64,000 bases of DNA from Thiocapsa roseilacustris (GTDB taxonomy: Bacteria > Pseudomonadota > Gammaproteobacteria > Chromatiales > Chromatiaceae): the NCBI RefSeq assembly GCF_041903755.1, contig NZ_JBBWVE010000014.1, positions 62,001 to 126,000 of the forward strand, written 5' to 3'. This document shows, in pieces, positions 27,763 to 37,400 of this stretch. The position numbers were made by a program, and so were the translations under genes. The number at the start of each line of letters is the position of its first letter. The stretch's first letter is position 1. Under the pieces are notes generated by a model, which did not search any database, was not told where the DNA came from, and was given only the letters and a program-made list of their open reading frames with translations.

Positions 27763-28428
27763 CTAGCCCAGCTCGGGTGTCTCCCCGCAGGCGACATAAA
27801 CGGCGCGTTCGGCGACATTGGTTGCCCGATCGGCAACCCGCTCGTAGTTGTGGACGATCCACAGCAAATAGGTCCCGGTCGTGGCGAAATCCGGATCGGC
27901 ACGCATCATCGTCAACACCCGCTCGATCACCGCTTGCTCGTTGCGGTCGACCTGATCCTCGCGCGCGACGCTCGCGCGTGCGCCCCGCTCGTCGCTTCCG
28001 CAGGTGAAGGCGTCCAGCGTCTCGCCGAGCATGGCGATCGCATCCGCGGCGACCTCGACAATGGCCTCGACCGATTCGCCCGGGAACCGCGTTTCCCCGG
28101 CCCTGCACAAGATACGTGCGACATCCGCGGCATAATCCCCGATGCGCTCGAGCTCCGAGACCAGCTCCATGCAGGCGCCGATGGCCCGCAGATCCGCACC
28201 GGCCGGCTTGTAGGCGGCCAGCGTCACCAGGCATTCCTGCTCGAGCAGGCGCCGTTGCTGATTGATGTGCGTGTCCCCTTCGATGATGCGCTCGGCCAGC
28301 TCGAGGTCGTGTTGGCTCAGGCAGATCACGGATTGGTTCAAGGCGTCGATGACCAGCTTTCCCATGTCGCCGACCGCATTCTGAAGCTGCGCGCGCCGGC
28401 GCTGCACCAGATTGATGTTCTCGCTCAT
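27763..28428 (-). CDS. phoU: PhoU-domain protein
   Basis: A 221-residue all-helical protein with two PhoU three-helix repeats. Metal-binding-type motifs are seen in ELVSELERIGDYAADVARI and NYERVADRATNVAERAVY (E/D-x-x-x-D patterns). PhoU links the Pst phosphate transporter with the PhoR kinase to keep the Pho regulon off. No pst or phoBR gene is in the window, so this solitary copy may act elsewhere or on another transporter. Confidence 0.85.
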   Translation of the reverse strand: MSENINLVQRRRAQLQNAVGDMGKLVIDALNQSVICLSQHDLELAERIIEGDTHINQQRRLLEQECLVTLAAYKPAGADLRAIGACMELVSELERIGDYAADVARILCRAGETRFPGESVEAIVEVAADAIAMLGETLDAFTCGSDERGARASVAREDQVDRNEQAVIERVLTMMRADPDFATTGTYLLWIVHNYERVADRATNVAERAVYVACGETPELG

Positions 28429-28540
28429 CCCATCGTCCCCTGTCTCTTGTGTCGATGCTGTCGAAAGCCCGATGGCTTCGGCGACGGGTATAACATAAGG
28501 TCGTCGGCCCGCCTAGATTGGGAACGGATCAAGAATAAGT

Positions 28541-28637
28541 AAGGCAACTCGACGAGAGAATACCTTTGCCACGGTTGTCGTTGTCCTTCTCGATTGTGGC
28601 AACGACAACGACAACGATTCGGTTCGGTGCCCAACTG
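28541..28637. repeat. TTGTCG/CGACAA hairpin element S4
   Basis: TTGCCACGGTTGTCGTTGTC (left) pairs imperfectly with GTGGCAACGACAACGACAAC (right) across a short CTTCTCGATT loop. The left flank AAGGCAACTCGACGAGAGA resembles the reverse complement of the right flank of S5. It lies upstream of phoU and downstream of the GGDEF-EAL gene; no other feature is seen in 28429-28649. Confidence 0.75.
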
Positions 28638-28649
28638 ATTTCTGACACG

Positions 28650-30992
28650 TCATTCGGTTTTTCCCGAGCCATAGCGCGATGCAAGCTCCGCGGGTCCAAC
28701 TGCTTTGCCGAAGAAATAGCCCTGCGCCTCGTTGCAGCCCTCGCGAATCAGAAGCTCGGCTTGCGCGGCTGTTTCGACGCCTTCGGCGAGGACCGCCAGA
28801 CCAAGACTGCGTGCCAGACCGATGACGGCTTGCACGATGGCTTCATCGTCGCTGCCGGTCATCAGCCGCGCGATGAAGGAGCCGTCGATCTTCAGGCGTC
28901 GAATCCCGAGGTGCTTGATGCAGGCCAGGGACGAGCAGCCGGTACCGAAGTCGTCCACCGCCAGACCGATGCCGAGTCCGCTGAGCTGCTCCAGATTGAC
29001 GATCGTGCGCTCGGGGCGCGCCATGATCGATGCCTCGGTCAGCTCCAGCTCCAAACGCCGCGGGTCGAGACCCGTTCGCGCCAGGATCGATTCGATCTGC
29101 TCCGGCACGTCGTCGCCCTGAATCCTGTGCACGGAGAGATTGACGGCGAGTCGGGGTACCGAAAATCCACCCCGGTCCCAGGCGGCCACCTGTGCACAGG
29201 CGTGCTCGAGGACCCAGAGATCCAGTTGATCGATCAGCCCGATCTCGTTCGCCAACGGGAGAAATTGGGCAGGAGACAAGAGGCCCAGCCTCGGATGGTT
29301 CCAGCGGCATAGGACCTCGATGCCGCACAGCTCGCCGTCGGGCAGGCCCACCTGGGGTTGATATTCGAGCATCAGCTCGTCGCGCGGGAGCGCGCTTCGC
29401 AGCTCCTGCTCCAGGCGCAGGCGCTCCGCGGCCCCTTCCGACATCTCCGGATCGAAGAATCTGAAGCCGTTGCGGCCGGCCGCCTTGGCGCGGTACATGG
29501 CGATATCGGCGTGTCGGATCAGGGTGTCGGCATCGATTCCGTCGAGCGGATAAATGCCGATGCCGATACTCAAGCTGAGGAAGAGCTCGCGACCCTCGAC
29601 CTCGAAGGGTGTCGCGAAGAGGTCGAGCAGGCGTCTTGCCAGGATCGCTGCATCGTTTGGCTCCTGGACGTCCTCGGAGATGACGACGAACTCGTCGCCC
29701 CCCAAGCGGGCGAGGGTATCGCTCGCCCGCACGGCTTGCGTCAAGCGCACGGCGACCTGTTTGAGCAAGAGGTCGCCGACCGAGTGTCCGAGGGTATCGT
29801 TGACGATCTTGAACCGGTCCAAGTCCAGGAAGAGGAGCGCCGTCTCGCCGCCGCGTCGGATCGTGCGGGGGATCACCTCCGCCAAGCGCTGGCGGAACAG
29901 ACTCCGGTTGGGTAATCCCGTGAGGGCGTCGTGCTGGGCGAGAAAGTGCAGTTGCTCACGCGAGCGCTTCAGCTCGGTGATGTCGCGGTTCACGCCTCGG
30001 CGCCCCAGAAAATCTCCCGATTCGCCGGAGACGGGGGTGCAGGAATGCTCGATCCAATGCTCACGGCCATCGAGGTGGCGGATCCGCAGCTCAAGCGGCG
30101 TGATATCGGTCGAATCGTCGCCGAGATGGGCCCGGAGGTGGTTTTCCCAGAGGTGGCGATCGTCCGGATGAAGCAGGCGACGGAAGAGGTCTGCATCGGC
30201 GACGAATGCCGCCGAGGGATAGCCGCTGAGGCGGGTACAGGCAGGCGAAACATAGCGATACTGCCCGTCCGGCCCGATCCAGTATTCCCAGTCCGAGCTG
30301 AATTCGGCGATGACGCGATAGCGCTCGCGACTCTCGCGCAAAGCCTCGCGTTGCAGGACGGCCTCGGTGCGATCGACGACGGCACAGAGGACGCGACGCC
30401 CTTCATCGTCCTCGGTCGGCAGCGCGACCATGTGGAGATCGCCGATGAAGATCTCGTTGTGCTTAGTCCGAAACCGCACCTCGCGTAGATCGACCGGCTC
30501 GTCCGGGCGCAGATGCGCGAGCGCGTGAATGGCCGGTCCTCGGTCGGGCTCGTCGATCAGCCGGACGAAGAAGTACTGATGAAAGGCGGTGTCGCGCAAC
30601 CCGAAGAGACGCCGTGCCTCTTCGTTGGCCTCCTTGACGAGCCCCTGTCCGTCGACGACGAGCTCGGGTATGGGCAGGCTGTTGAAGAAGGCCATGAAGC
30701 GACTTAAGGCGCCCTGGGTCTGATGGTAGCTGCGCTGAAGCTCCTCGTTCTGGATCTCCAGCTCGGCCTGATAGATGCGGAGGCTTTCGACCAAGGCGGC
30801 TTGGTCGACGTCCTTGCCGACAAGGAGTTTTTCGGCCAGATCGAAGCGGCCCTGCCGCAGCGCGAGAAGCGCGCGCGTGCGCAGCTCTTCGTCGGGAACC
30901 TCGAACGGGTTACCGGGATCGGTGAGCGGCTGATCGTCTGCAGTCGACACCCCGCTAGCCCTCGCTGCCGCCTTCGGACCATTGACTGACAT
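28650..30992 (-). CDS. PAS-PAS-GGDEF-EAL bifunctional cyclic-di-GMP enzyme
   Basis: A 780-residue cytoplasmic signalling protein. A short helical start contains a coiled coil (AELEIQNEELQRSY). PAS 1 is at about 95-190, PAS 2 with PAC about 210-335, GGDEF about 345-505 and EAL about 520-770. The cyclase signature RLGGDEF is intact, and an RASD inhibitory I-site sits five residues before GGDEF. The EAL motif reads EVL, but ExLxR, VNLSVH, LTEAS, VDDFGTG, IDGSF, AEGVET and QGYFF are all present, so both activities are plausible. The start overlaps the end of the CheB-CheR gene by 38 bases, implying coupled translation. Confidence 0.92.
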   Translation of the reverse strand: MSVNGPKAAARASGVSTADDQPLTDPGNPFEVPDEELRTRALLALRQGRFDLAEKLLVGKDVDQAALVESLRIYQAELEIQNEELQRSYHQTQGALSRFMAFFNSLPIPELVVDGQGLVKEANEEARRLFGLRDTAFHQYFFVRLIDEPDRGPAIHALAHLRPDEPVDLREVRFRTKHNEIFIGDLHMVALPTEDDEGRRVLCAVVDRTEAVLQREALRESRERYRVIAEFSSDWEYWIGPDGQYRYVSPACTRLSGYPSAAFVADADLFRRLLHPDDRHLWENHLRAHLGDDSTDITPLELRIRHLDGREHWIEHSCTPVSGESGDFLGRRGVNRDITELKRSREQLHFLAQHDALTGLPNRSLFRQRLAEVIPRTIRRGGETALLFLDLDRFKIVNDTLGHSVGDLLLKQVAVRLTQAVRASDTLARLGGDEFVVISEDVQEPNDAAILARRLLDLFATPFEVEGRELFLSLSIGIGIYPLDGIDADTLIRHADIAMYRAKAAGRNGFRFFDPEMSEGAAERLRLEQELRSALPRDELMLEYQPQVGLPDGELCGIEVLCRWNHPRLGLLSPAQFLPLANEIGLIDQLDLWVLEHACAQVAAWDRGGFSVPRLAVNLSVHRIQGDDVPEQIESILARTGLDPRRLELELTEASIMARPERTIVNLEQLSGLGIGLAVDDFGTGCSSLACIKHLGIRRLKIDGSFIARLMTGSDDEAIVQAVIGLARSLGLAVLAEGVETAAQAELLIREGCNEAQGYFFGKAVGPAELASRYGSGKTE

Positions 30993-33924
30993 TGATGTGG
31001 CTGACGATCACGCCGCCGCCCGGGTGGTGGATCGGTGCGACATGCATGGAGAACCAGCGTCGTTCCAGGGGAGAGTGACAGGGGTAGTCCATAGCAAACG
31101 CGTCGCGCTGCCCCTCGAGGACCGCGCGGATGCCCTCCAGTGCGGTCCGTCCCCCGGGGCTGTCGTCGCCCGAGCTTGCATCGCAGGCGGAGAGATAGTT
31201 CGATCCGACGCCCGAGACCTTCAGGTCGGGGTCGCCGTTGGCGGCGGCGAACTCGCGCCAGGCGCGATTCACGAGTGTGATGACGCCGTTCGAATCGAGC
31301 ACGGCGACATGCTCCGGCAGCGAGTCCAGCACCGCCTGCATGCGCTCGACATCGTAGAGCGTGGTGATGTCGACGAAGGTCGCCACCGCGCCGCGCGCGT
31401 CGCCCGGGCGCACCGCGTAGGGCAGGACGCGCTCGAGATAGACGCGCCCGTTGGCCGCGTGGATCTCGCGCTGGAGCATCTCGCCGCTGTCGACGGTGCG
31501 ATGCAGCTCGTCGATGAAGCTCGGATACTGCAGCAGGTTCGCAAAATCGTCGATGGGCCGCCCGAGATCCCCGTTGCGGATCTTGAACAGACTGGTCGCC
31601 TCGGGCGTGAAGCGGGTCAGGCGCAGCGACGAATCGACGAAGACGGTGGCGATGGCGGCGGCCTTGGCCATGCTGTCGAGATCGGCATTGAGCCGATTGA
31701 GGATCTCGATCTTCTCCTGATTCTCGGCGTTGACCGTGTAAAGCTCCTCGTTGACCGATTGAAGCTCCTCGTTGGAGCTTTGCAGCTCCTCGTTGGAGGC
31801 CATCAACTCCTCGTTGGTCGCCTGCAGCTCCTCGTTGGCGGTCTCCAGCTCCTCGATCGTCGCCTGCAGGCTCTCGCGGGTCGCGTTCAGCTCGCGCTCG
31901 AGCGTCTCCATGCGCTGGATCGTTTCGCGGTCGACATTGATGGTTTCCATACCGGTCGTGGTGGCGCGCGGCTCGCCCGGTGCCGGGACCTGATCGGGCT
32001 TGGGCTCGGGCTCGGGTTCAAAGGACAGCAGCAGATGCGACTCGCCCTGAATCACGTCGAACGGCCGCACCACCAAGCGCAGCCGGCGCGAGACGCCGTT
32101 CGCGAGCCCGAGGGTCAAGATATCGGAGCGTAACGGCGTGGCACTGCGCGCTGCCTTATGCAGCAGCGCTTGGGCGACCGGAGCAAGCGGGGCCGCAAGC
32201 AGCTTGGCGACATCCAGGGTCGCATTGCCCTCGGTGATACGCAGATAGTCCCCGACCTCGCCGAAGACGTGGAGCAGCTCGAAGCGATTGCTGAGCAAGA
32301 GACTGGCCGGCGCATAACCGCGCAGCAGCATGGATTGTCCGGCATCGATGACGGCGGCATCGCTGGCGAGCTGATGACCGTGCCGCCCGGGACGCCGTCC
32401 GGGCAAGCCGGTCGCGCGCGCGGCGAGCGGGGTGTTCGCCAGATCCAGCGGCAGCGACACATGGCGCAGGATCCGATAGATCTTGTGCTTGGAGCTGACG
32501 GCGGTGAAGTCCGACTGAAGCTCGGCCAAGGTCTCGCTCGGACCCAGGAAGAGGAATCCGCCCGGTGCCAACGCGTACTGGATGCGGCGCAGCGCCCGCT
32601 CTTGAGCCTGAGTGCGGAAATAGATCAAGAGGTTGCGACACGAGACCAGGTCCATCCGCGTGAAGGGTGGATCCTCGAGCAGATTGTGCTTGGCGAAGAC
32701 GATGCTCTGGCGGATCTCGTTCTTGACGACGAAATGGTTGCCGCGCTTGTAAAAGAAGCGCTCGAGCCGTTCCGGGGAGAGCTCCGCCGTGATCGCCTCG
32801 GAGAAGACCCCTGCGCCGCCGACCTCGACATTCTGCTGCTCCACGTCGGTCGCGAAGAGCTTGAAGTTCGGCCAACGCCGCGCGCGGTCGAAGGCCTCGG
32901 CGAACAGGATCGCCAGGCTGTAAGCCTCTTCGCCGGTGGATGCGCCCGCCACCCAGGCCCGTATCGGCTGGTTCTCGCCGCGTTCGGCGACGATGGTCTT
33001 CACCACCGTCTCGGCCAGGATGTCGAAGGTCTCCGGGTCGCGGAAGAAGCTGGTCACCGGGATCAACATCTCGCGGCGCAGGACCGCCAGCTCACCCCGA
33101 TCGTTGTCGAGCAGCCGGACATAGCTGGCCAGATCCGGGGTATGACGAACCTGCATCCGCCGCTCGATTCGGCGCATCACGGTCGCCGGTTTGTATTCTC
33201 GGAAGTTGATCCCGCCTTGGTGCTGCAACAGATGCATCGTCTCCTCGAAGGCGTCGTCCTTGTCGATGCCCAAGGCGCGCCCTTCGGGCTGGACCTTGGC
33301 TCGAGGGATCTGATGAATGTGCTCGACGATGCGCGGACCCAGCTCGTCCGGCGGAAGAATGGCATCGACGAGGCCGGTGGCGATCGCGCTGCGCGGCATG
33401 CCGTCGAACTTGGCCGACTCCGGCTCCTGGGCGAGCAGCAGACCTCCGGCGTCGTTGATGGCGACGGCGCCGCGTGTGCCGTCGGATCCGGTGCCGGAGA
33501 GGACCACGCCGATGGCATGTTTGCCGAACTCCCTGGCCACGGAGGTGAAGAAGAGGTCGATCGGTAGGGTGAGTCCGCGCGGGTTCTTCGGGGTCAGGCG
33601 CAGGGCGTCGCCCGAGACGCTCATCATGCTGGCCGGCGGGATCAGATGGACCCGGTCGGGCTCGATGCGCATATCGTGCTCGACCGTCACGACTGGCATT
33701 GCGGTGTGGCGGCCAAGCAGATTGGCCATCATGCTCTTGTGATCCGGCGAGAGATGCTGGATCACCACGTAAGCCGCGCCCAGATCGGTCGGCAAGGACT
33801 GAAAAAAACGCTCCAAGGCATCGAGCCCGCCAGCCGACGCGCCGATGGCCACCACATAGCCGTGGAACTGCCCCGAACGCCCCTGCTCGCCCTGCGGCTG
33901 CTCGGCTTCGATCACCTTCGACAT
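30955..33924 (-). CDS. CheB-CheR fusion with coiled coil and PAS domain
   Basis: A 989-residue protein. CheB methylesterase is at about 15-210 (VAIGASAGGLDALERFF, HLSPDHKS, LSGTGSDGTRGAVAIND), without a receiver domain. CheR methyltransferase is at about 225-500 (MRRIERRMQVRH, TSFFRDPETF, GASTGEEAYSLA, CRNLLIYF). A long heptad segment of repeated (E/N)EELQ units runs at about 665-740, then come a PAS domain and a second PAS-like C-terminal region. Such receiverless fusions usually sense by PAS and signal to a partner. No chemoreceptor or flagellar gene is nearby; the overlapping GGDEF-EAL gene is the likely partner. Confidence 0.92.
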   Translation of the reverse strand: MSKVIEAEQPQGEQGRSGQFHGYVVAIGASAGGLDALERFFQSLPTDLGAAYVVIQHLSPDHKSMMANLLGRHTAMPVVTVEHDMRIEPDRVHLIPPASMMSVSGDALRLTPKNPRGLTLPIDLFFTSVAREFGKHAIGVVLSGTGSDGTRGAVAINDAGGLLLAQEPESAKFDGMPRSAIATGLVDAILPPDELGPRIVEHIHQIPRAKVQPEGRALGIDKDDAFEETMHLLQHQGGINFREYKPATVMRRIERRMQVRHTPDLASYVRLLDNDRGELAVLRREMLIPVTSFFRDPETFDILAETVVKTIVAERGENQPIRAWVAGASTGEEAYSLAILFAEAFDRARRWPNFKLFATDVEQQNVEVGGAGVFSEAITAELSPERLERFFYKRGNHFVVKNEIRQSIVFAKHNLLEDPPFTRMDLVSCRNLLIYFRTQAQERALRRIQYALAPGGFLFLGPSETLAELQSDFTAVSSKHKIYRILRHVSLPLDLANTPLAARATGLPGRRPGRHGHQLASDAAVIDAGQSMLLRGYAPASLLLSNRFELLHVFGEVGDYLRITEGNATLDVAKLLAAPLAPVAQALLHKAARSATPLRSDILTLGLANGVSRRLRLVVRPFDVIQGESHLLLSFEPEPEPKPDQVPAPGEPRATTTGMETINVDRETIQRMETLERELNATRESLQATIEELETANEELQATNEELMASNEELQSSNEELQSVNEELYTVNAENQEKIEILNRLNADLDSMAKAAAIATVFVDSSLRLTRFTPEATSLFKIRNGDLGRPIDDFANLLQYPSFIDELHRTVDSGEMLQREIHAANGRVYLERVLPYAVRPGDARGAVATFVDITTLYDVERMQAVLDSLPEHVAVLDSNGVITLVNRAWREFAAANGDPDLKVSGVGSNYLSACDASSGDDSPGGRTALEGIRAVLEGQRDAFAMDYPCHSPLERRWFSMHVAPIHHPGGGVIVSHINVSQWSEGGSEG

Positions 33925-34099
33925 GACGGATTCCTATGGCTCCTTCGCGGCCGGGTCGCGGATGTCCCGGCCGGTTCAGCATGACGGCCCCGATCGACCC
34001 GACGGGATCCAAGACGACCCGGCGACGTCCCTGAGGTCAGGTCGCAACGACTCTTGATTGTAGTCTTGCGCTCTTGCGCGTGCCGTGATTTTCATCAGG

Positions 34100-34176
34100 G
34101 AACGTAATCGTTGTCGTTGTCGTAATCGTAATCGTAATCGACAACGACAACAACGATGTCCTCCCGTCGAGTTGCT
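34100..34176. repeat. TTGTCG/CGACAA hairpin element S5
   Basis: CGTTGTCGTTGTCGTAATCG followed by two further GTAATC steps, then CGACAACGACAACAACGATG as the right arm. The right flank GTCGAGTTGCTT is the complement of the S4 left flank. It lies between the divergent CheB-CheR and ATPase genes. Confidence 0.75.
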
Positions 34177-34190
34177 TGACTGAACGTTGA

Positions 34191-34218
34191 ATCGTCCCCG
34201 GGGTTACCCGGGGACGAT
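34191..34218. other. Perfect 12-bp stem hairpin ATCGTCCCCGGG/CCCGGGGACGAT
   Basis: Two perfectly complementary 12-base arms around a GTTA loop, very GC-rich. It sits 115 bases before the ATPase-relic start, with no T-run on either strand. It could be a protein-binding site or a structured leader. Apart from this and S5, the 409-base gap 33925-34333 holds no recognisable feature. Confidence 0.5.
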
Positions 34219-34333
34219 CGGAACCAATCTCCCCACCGATTGCCCCATTGTTCCGTCCCCCTCCTAAAATCGAAGCGTGTTTGCGCGAACCATCACCGTC
34301 GTCGGTCGAAACCCGGCTGCGGAAGGAGTCACA

Positions 34334-36404
34334 ATGACGGATGATCTCGACACACCGAACAAGCCGCCCGCCGAGCGCTGGCATGCGGAGTCGGCAGCGG
34401 CGGTCGTCGGCCGACTCGAGACCAACGAGTCGCGAGGTCTAACGTTCGAGGAGGCCGAGCGGCGGCTTGCCGAGTATGGCCCCAATCGTCTGCCCGAGCC
34501 CAAGCGCCGCGGGCCGCTCGTGCGGCTCCTGCTGCAGTTTCACAATCCTCTGATCTACGTCCTCCTGGTCGCATCCGTCGTGACCTTCCTCCTGGACTAC
34601 TACGCCGATGCCGCGGTCATCCTGGGCGTGGTCATCATCAACGCGCTCATCGGGTTCGTTCAGGAGGGTAAGGCCGAGCAGGCGCTCGAAGCGGTCCGCG
34701 CCATGCTGGCGAGCAAGGCGACGGTGCTGCGAGACGGCAATCGGCGCACTCACCTACGCGTACGGCCACTGGATCGTCGCCATGCCCCCGGCGGATGTCT
34801 TTCTCGCCGTCGTGGGCCTTGCGGTCGCGGCCATCCCCGAGGGGCTTCCCGCCATCGTGACCATCACGCTCGCGATCGGCACCCGCATCATGGCCCTCGA
34901 GAGGGCGATCGTGCGGCGCCTGCCTGCAGTGGAAACCTTGGGGTCGGTCACCGTGATCTGCTCGGACAAGACCGGCACCCTGACCAAGAACGAGATGACG
35001 GCGGTTCGTTTGGTGCTGCCGGATCGCGAGATCCAGGTGAGCGGCGCGGGGTATGCCCCCGACGGCGGCTTCGAGCAGGACGGCAGATCCCTCGATCCCT
35101 CGTCGCGACGAGGGGCTGCTGAGCCTGGCGCGTTGCGCGCTCCTCTGCAACGACGCCCACCTGAATCGCGAGGATTCGGGCGATTGGACCCTGGTCGGCG
35201 ATCCGACCGAAGGTGCGCTCATGGCCTTGGCGCTCAAGGCGGGTCTTGACCCGGTCGCCGAGAACGCCGAGCACCCGCGCATCGACGAGATCCCCTTCGA
35301 GTCGGAGCATCGTTTCATGGCGACCCTGCATCACGATCATTCCGGTCATGCCTTCGTCCTGCTCAAGGGTGCGCCCGAACGAGTTCTGGGGCTGTGTGCC
35401 CAGGATGCTGCTGGCCGCCCTATGGATCCGGAAGTCTGGGGCGAGGGGATCCTGGAAGCGGCGCGATCGGGTCAGCGTGTCTTGGCCTTGGCGCGTCGCG
35501 AGGTCCCCGCGGGGACGACGGCGCTCGACATCGACGACATCCAACCCGGCTTCACCCTGCTCGGTCTCGCCGGCATGATCGACCCGCCGCGACCCGAGGC
35601 GATCGCTGCGGTGGCGGAGTGTCGGACCGCCGGAATCCGCGTGAAGATGATCACGGGCGACCACGCCGAGACGGCCGCGGTCATCGGTCGCGAGCTCGGT
35701 CTGTCCGGCGAGAAGGCGCTCACCGGCGACGTGGTGGAGCGTCTAAGCGACGCGGAGCTGAGTTCGACAACATCAAGAAATCGCTGGTCTTCATCCTGCC
35801 GACCAACGGGGCGCAGGCCGGCATCATCCTGGTCGCGGTGCTCGCCGGCGTGGCCTTGCCGATCACCGCCAGCCAGATCCTCTGGGTCAACATGGTGACC
35901 GCCGTCACGCTGGCGTTGGCGCTTGCCTTCGAGCCGGCGGAGGAAGGCGTGATGCGCCGTCCGCCGCGACCGCCGAAAGAGCCGCTGATCACCCGAGTGA
36001 TGCTCACCCGCATCATCTTCGTCAGTTTGCTGATGATCGCCCTGACCTTCGGGGTCTACGAATGGGAGCTGATGCGTGGCCAAAGCCTGGAGGTCGCCCG
36101 CACCGCGGCGGTGAACATGCTGGTCTTCGGGGAGCTGGTGTATCTGTTCAACGTGCGTCGATTCACCGCACCCACCATGGCGCGCCACACCCTGTACGGG
36201 AATCCGGTCGCCTTCTGGGCTAGTCTCGTCCTGATTGGGCTGCAGCTGCTCTTCACCTATGCCCCGCCAATGCATGCCGTTTTCCATACCAGCGGCTTAG
36301 ATCTCGCCGCCTGGGGGCTGATTCTGGGGCTCTCGGTCTTCGCCTTCTTCGCGGTGGTGATCGAGAAGGGCATCCTGCGGCGCCTCGGCATCAAACGCAT
36401 GTAA
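34334..36404 (+). pseudogene. P-type cation-transporting ATPase, inactivated by two deletions and a frameshift
   Basis: Remnant of a PMR1/SERCA-like (type II) P-type ATPase. ATG 34334 has GGAAGGAG upstream. Segment 1 (to ~34745) holds the N-terminal cation-ATPase domain and TM1-2 (FEEAERRLAEYGPNRLPEP). It then jumps, with loss of most of the actuator domain and its TGES motif, to a second frame. Segment 2 has AAIPEGLPAIV and the phosphorylation site CSDKTGTLTKNE. Near 35090 the frame changes again; segment 3 is the nucleotide-binding part (LVGDPTEGALMAL, LKGAPERVL, KMITGDHAETA). At ~35760 a second deletion removes the TGDGVNDAP hinge, and segment 4 resumes at FDNIKKSLVFILPTNG with the C-terminal membrane helices. 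Confidence 0.88.
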
Positions 36405-36441
36405 CCCGTAGGTTGTGCCGAGCGAGAGCGAGGCACAACTA
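36404..36441. repeat. Short GTAGGTTGTGC inverted repeat R3
   Basis: CCGTAGGTTGTGCC and GGCACAACTATC form a short inverted repeat around GAGCGAGAGCGA, immediately after the ATPase relic stop. It is the compact relative of R1 and R2. Confidence 0.65.
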
Positions 36442-36524
36442 TCACTCAAAACGTGTACTAATGCATGCAACGACGCAGTAGAATCCGGCTACACCAGCCT
36501 GGAAAATATTACCGGAGCAAGCCG

Positions 36525-37322
36525 ATGAACCCCTTGCTGCATATCGACCCGGACGACCCCTATCCCGAGAGCGACGGACAGCCGATGGCGGACAACACCG
36601 AACAGTACGATTGGATCGTCAAGATCAAGGAAAATCTGGAGATCCTCTTCGCCGACCGCCCGGATGTCTTCATCGCCGGCGATCTGCTGTGGTATCCGGT
36701 GCCGGATCGGCGCGAGACCGGGCCGATCGCCCCGGACGTGCTGGTTGCCTTCGGTCGTCCGAAGGGGCGGCGCGGCTCTTACCGGCAGTGGGAGGAGGGC
36801 GGGATCGCGCCTCAGGTCGTGTTCGAGATCCTTTCGCTGTCCAACAGCGAAAAGGAGATGGCGGACAAACTGGCCTTCTACGGCCTATACGGCGTCGAGG
36901 AGTATTACCTCTACGATCCCGAACGGAACCGCTTGGAGATCTGGATACGGCGTCGGACCGACGATGGCACGTCCCGTTTGACCGCTCAATCGCATGTCCG
37001 AGGCTGGACCAGTCCTCGCTTGGGCATGCGTTTTGCCGTCACACCCGAGACGCTGGAGTTGTTCGATCCGTCCGGACGGCCCTTTCTGACCTCCATCGAG
37101 CTGGCGCGGCGGGCCGATGCGGAGCAGGCACGCGCCGTTCAGGAAGCCGCTCGCGCAGACCATCAAGCCGAACGCGCCGACCAGGAAGCCATACGCGCCG
37201 AGCAGGAAGCCATACGCGCCCGAGAAGCCGATGCCCGCGCGGACAGGGAGCACGCCCGCGCCGAGCGGTTGGCGGAGCGCTTGCGTGCTCTGGGGATCGA
37301 CCCGGACGCCGGGCCGCAGTAA
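36525..37322 (+). CDS. Uma2-family protein with C-terminal charged coiled coil
   Basis: A 265-residue Uma2/DUF820 protein. The nuclease-like core is at about 30-205 (IAPDVLVAFGRPKGRRGSY, QVVFEILSLSNSEKEMADKL, YYLYDPERNRLEIW). A C-terminal helix (~212-260) is built from repeats of AERADQEAIRAEQEAIRARE, alternating Arg, Ala, Asp, Glu. It ends in LRALGIDPD, a tail I recognise from other Uma2 proteins of cyanobacteria and purple bacteria. I used ATG 36525, preceded by GGAGC. It is not closely similar to the Uma2 protein at 5533. Biological role unknown. Confidence 0.85.
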   Translation: MNPLLHIDPDDPYPESDGQPMADNTEQYDWIVKIKENLEILFADRPDVFIAGDLLWYPVPDRRETGPIAPDVLVAFGRPKGRRGSYRQWEEGGIAPQVVFEILSLSNSEKEMADKLAFYGLYGVEEYYLYDPERNRLEIWIRRRTDDGTSRLTAQSHVRGWTSPRLGMRFAVTPETLELFDPSGRPFLTSIELARRADAEQARAVQEAARADHQAERADQEAIRAEQEAIRAREADARADREHARAERLAERLRALGIDPDAGPQ

Positions 37323-37400
37323 CCGCATCCGAGCCGTGCGTCTTGCCGATCGGTGATACGGCTCGGGCGGAAAACCGATGCCGGCAGTGCCGAGGCCCGA

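Noticed and set aside
27612..28542. Plus-strand frames starting in element S3 with poly-Val or Asn-Asp repeats
   Set aside because: The repeats VVVVV, NDNDND and RCRCRC are translations of the TTGTCG/CGACAA arms. The frames run antisense through phoU.
36404..36441. IS element or transposase remnant near the ATPase relic and R elements
   Set aside because: No transposase motif, no long terminal inverted repeats and no coding remnant were found; the short inverted repeats are miniature intergenic elements.
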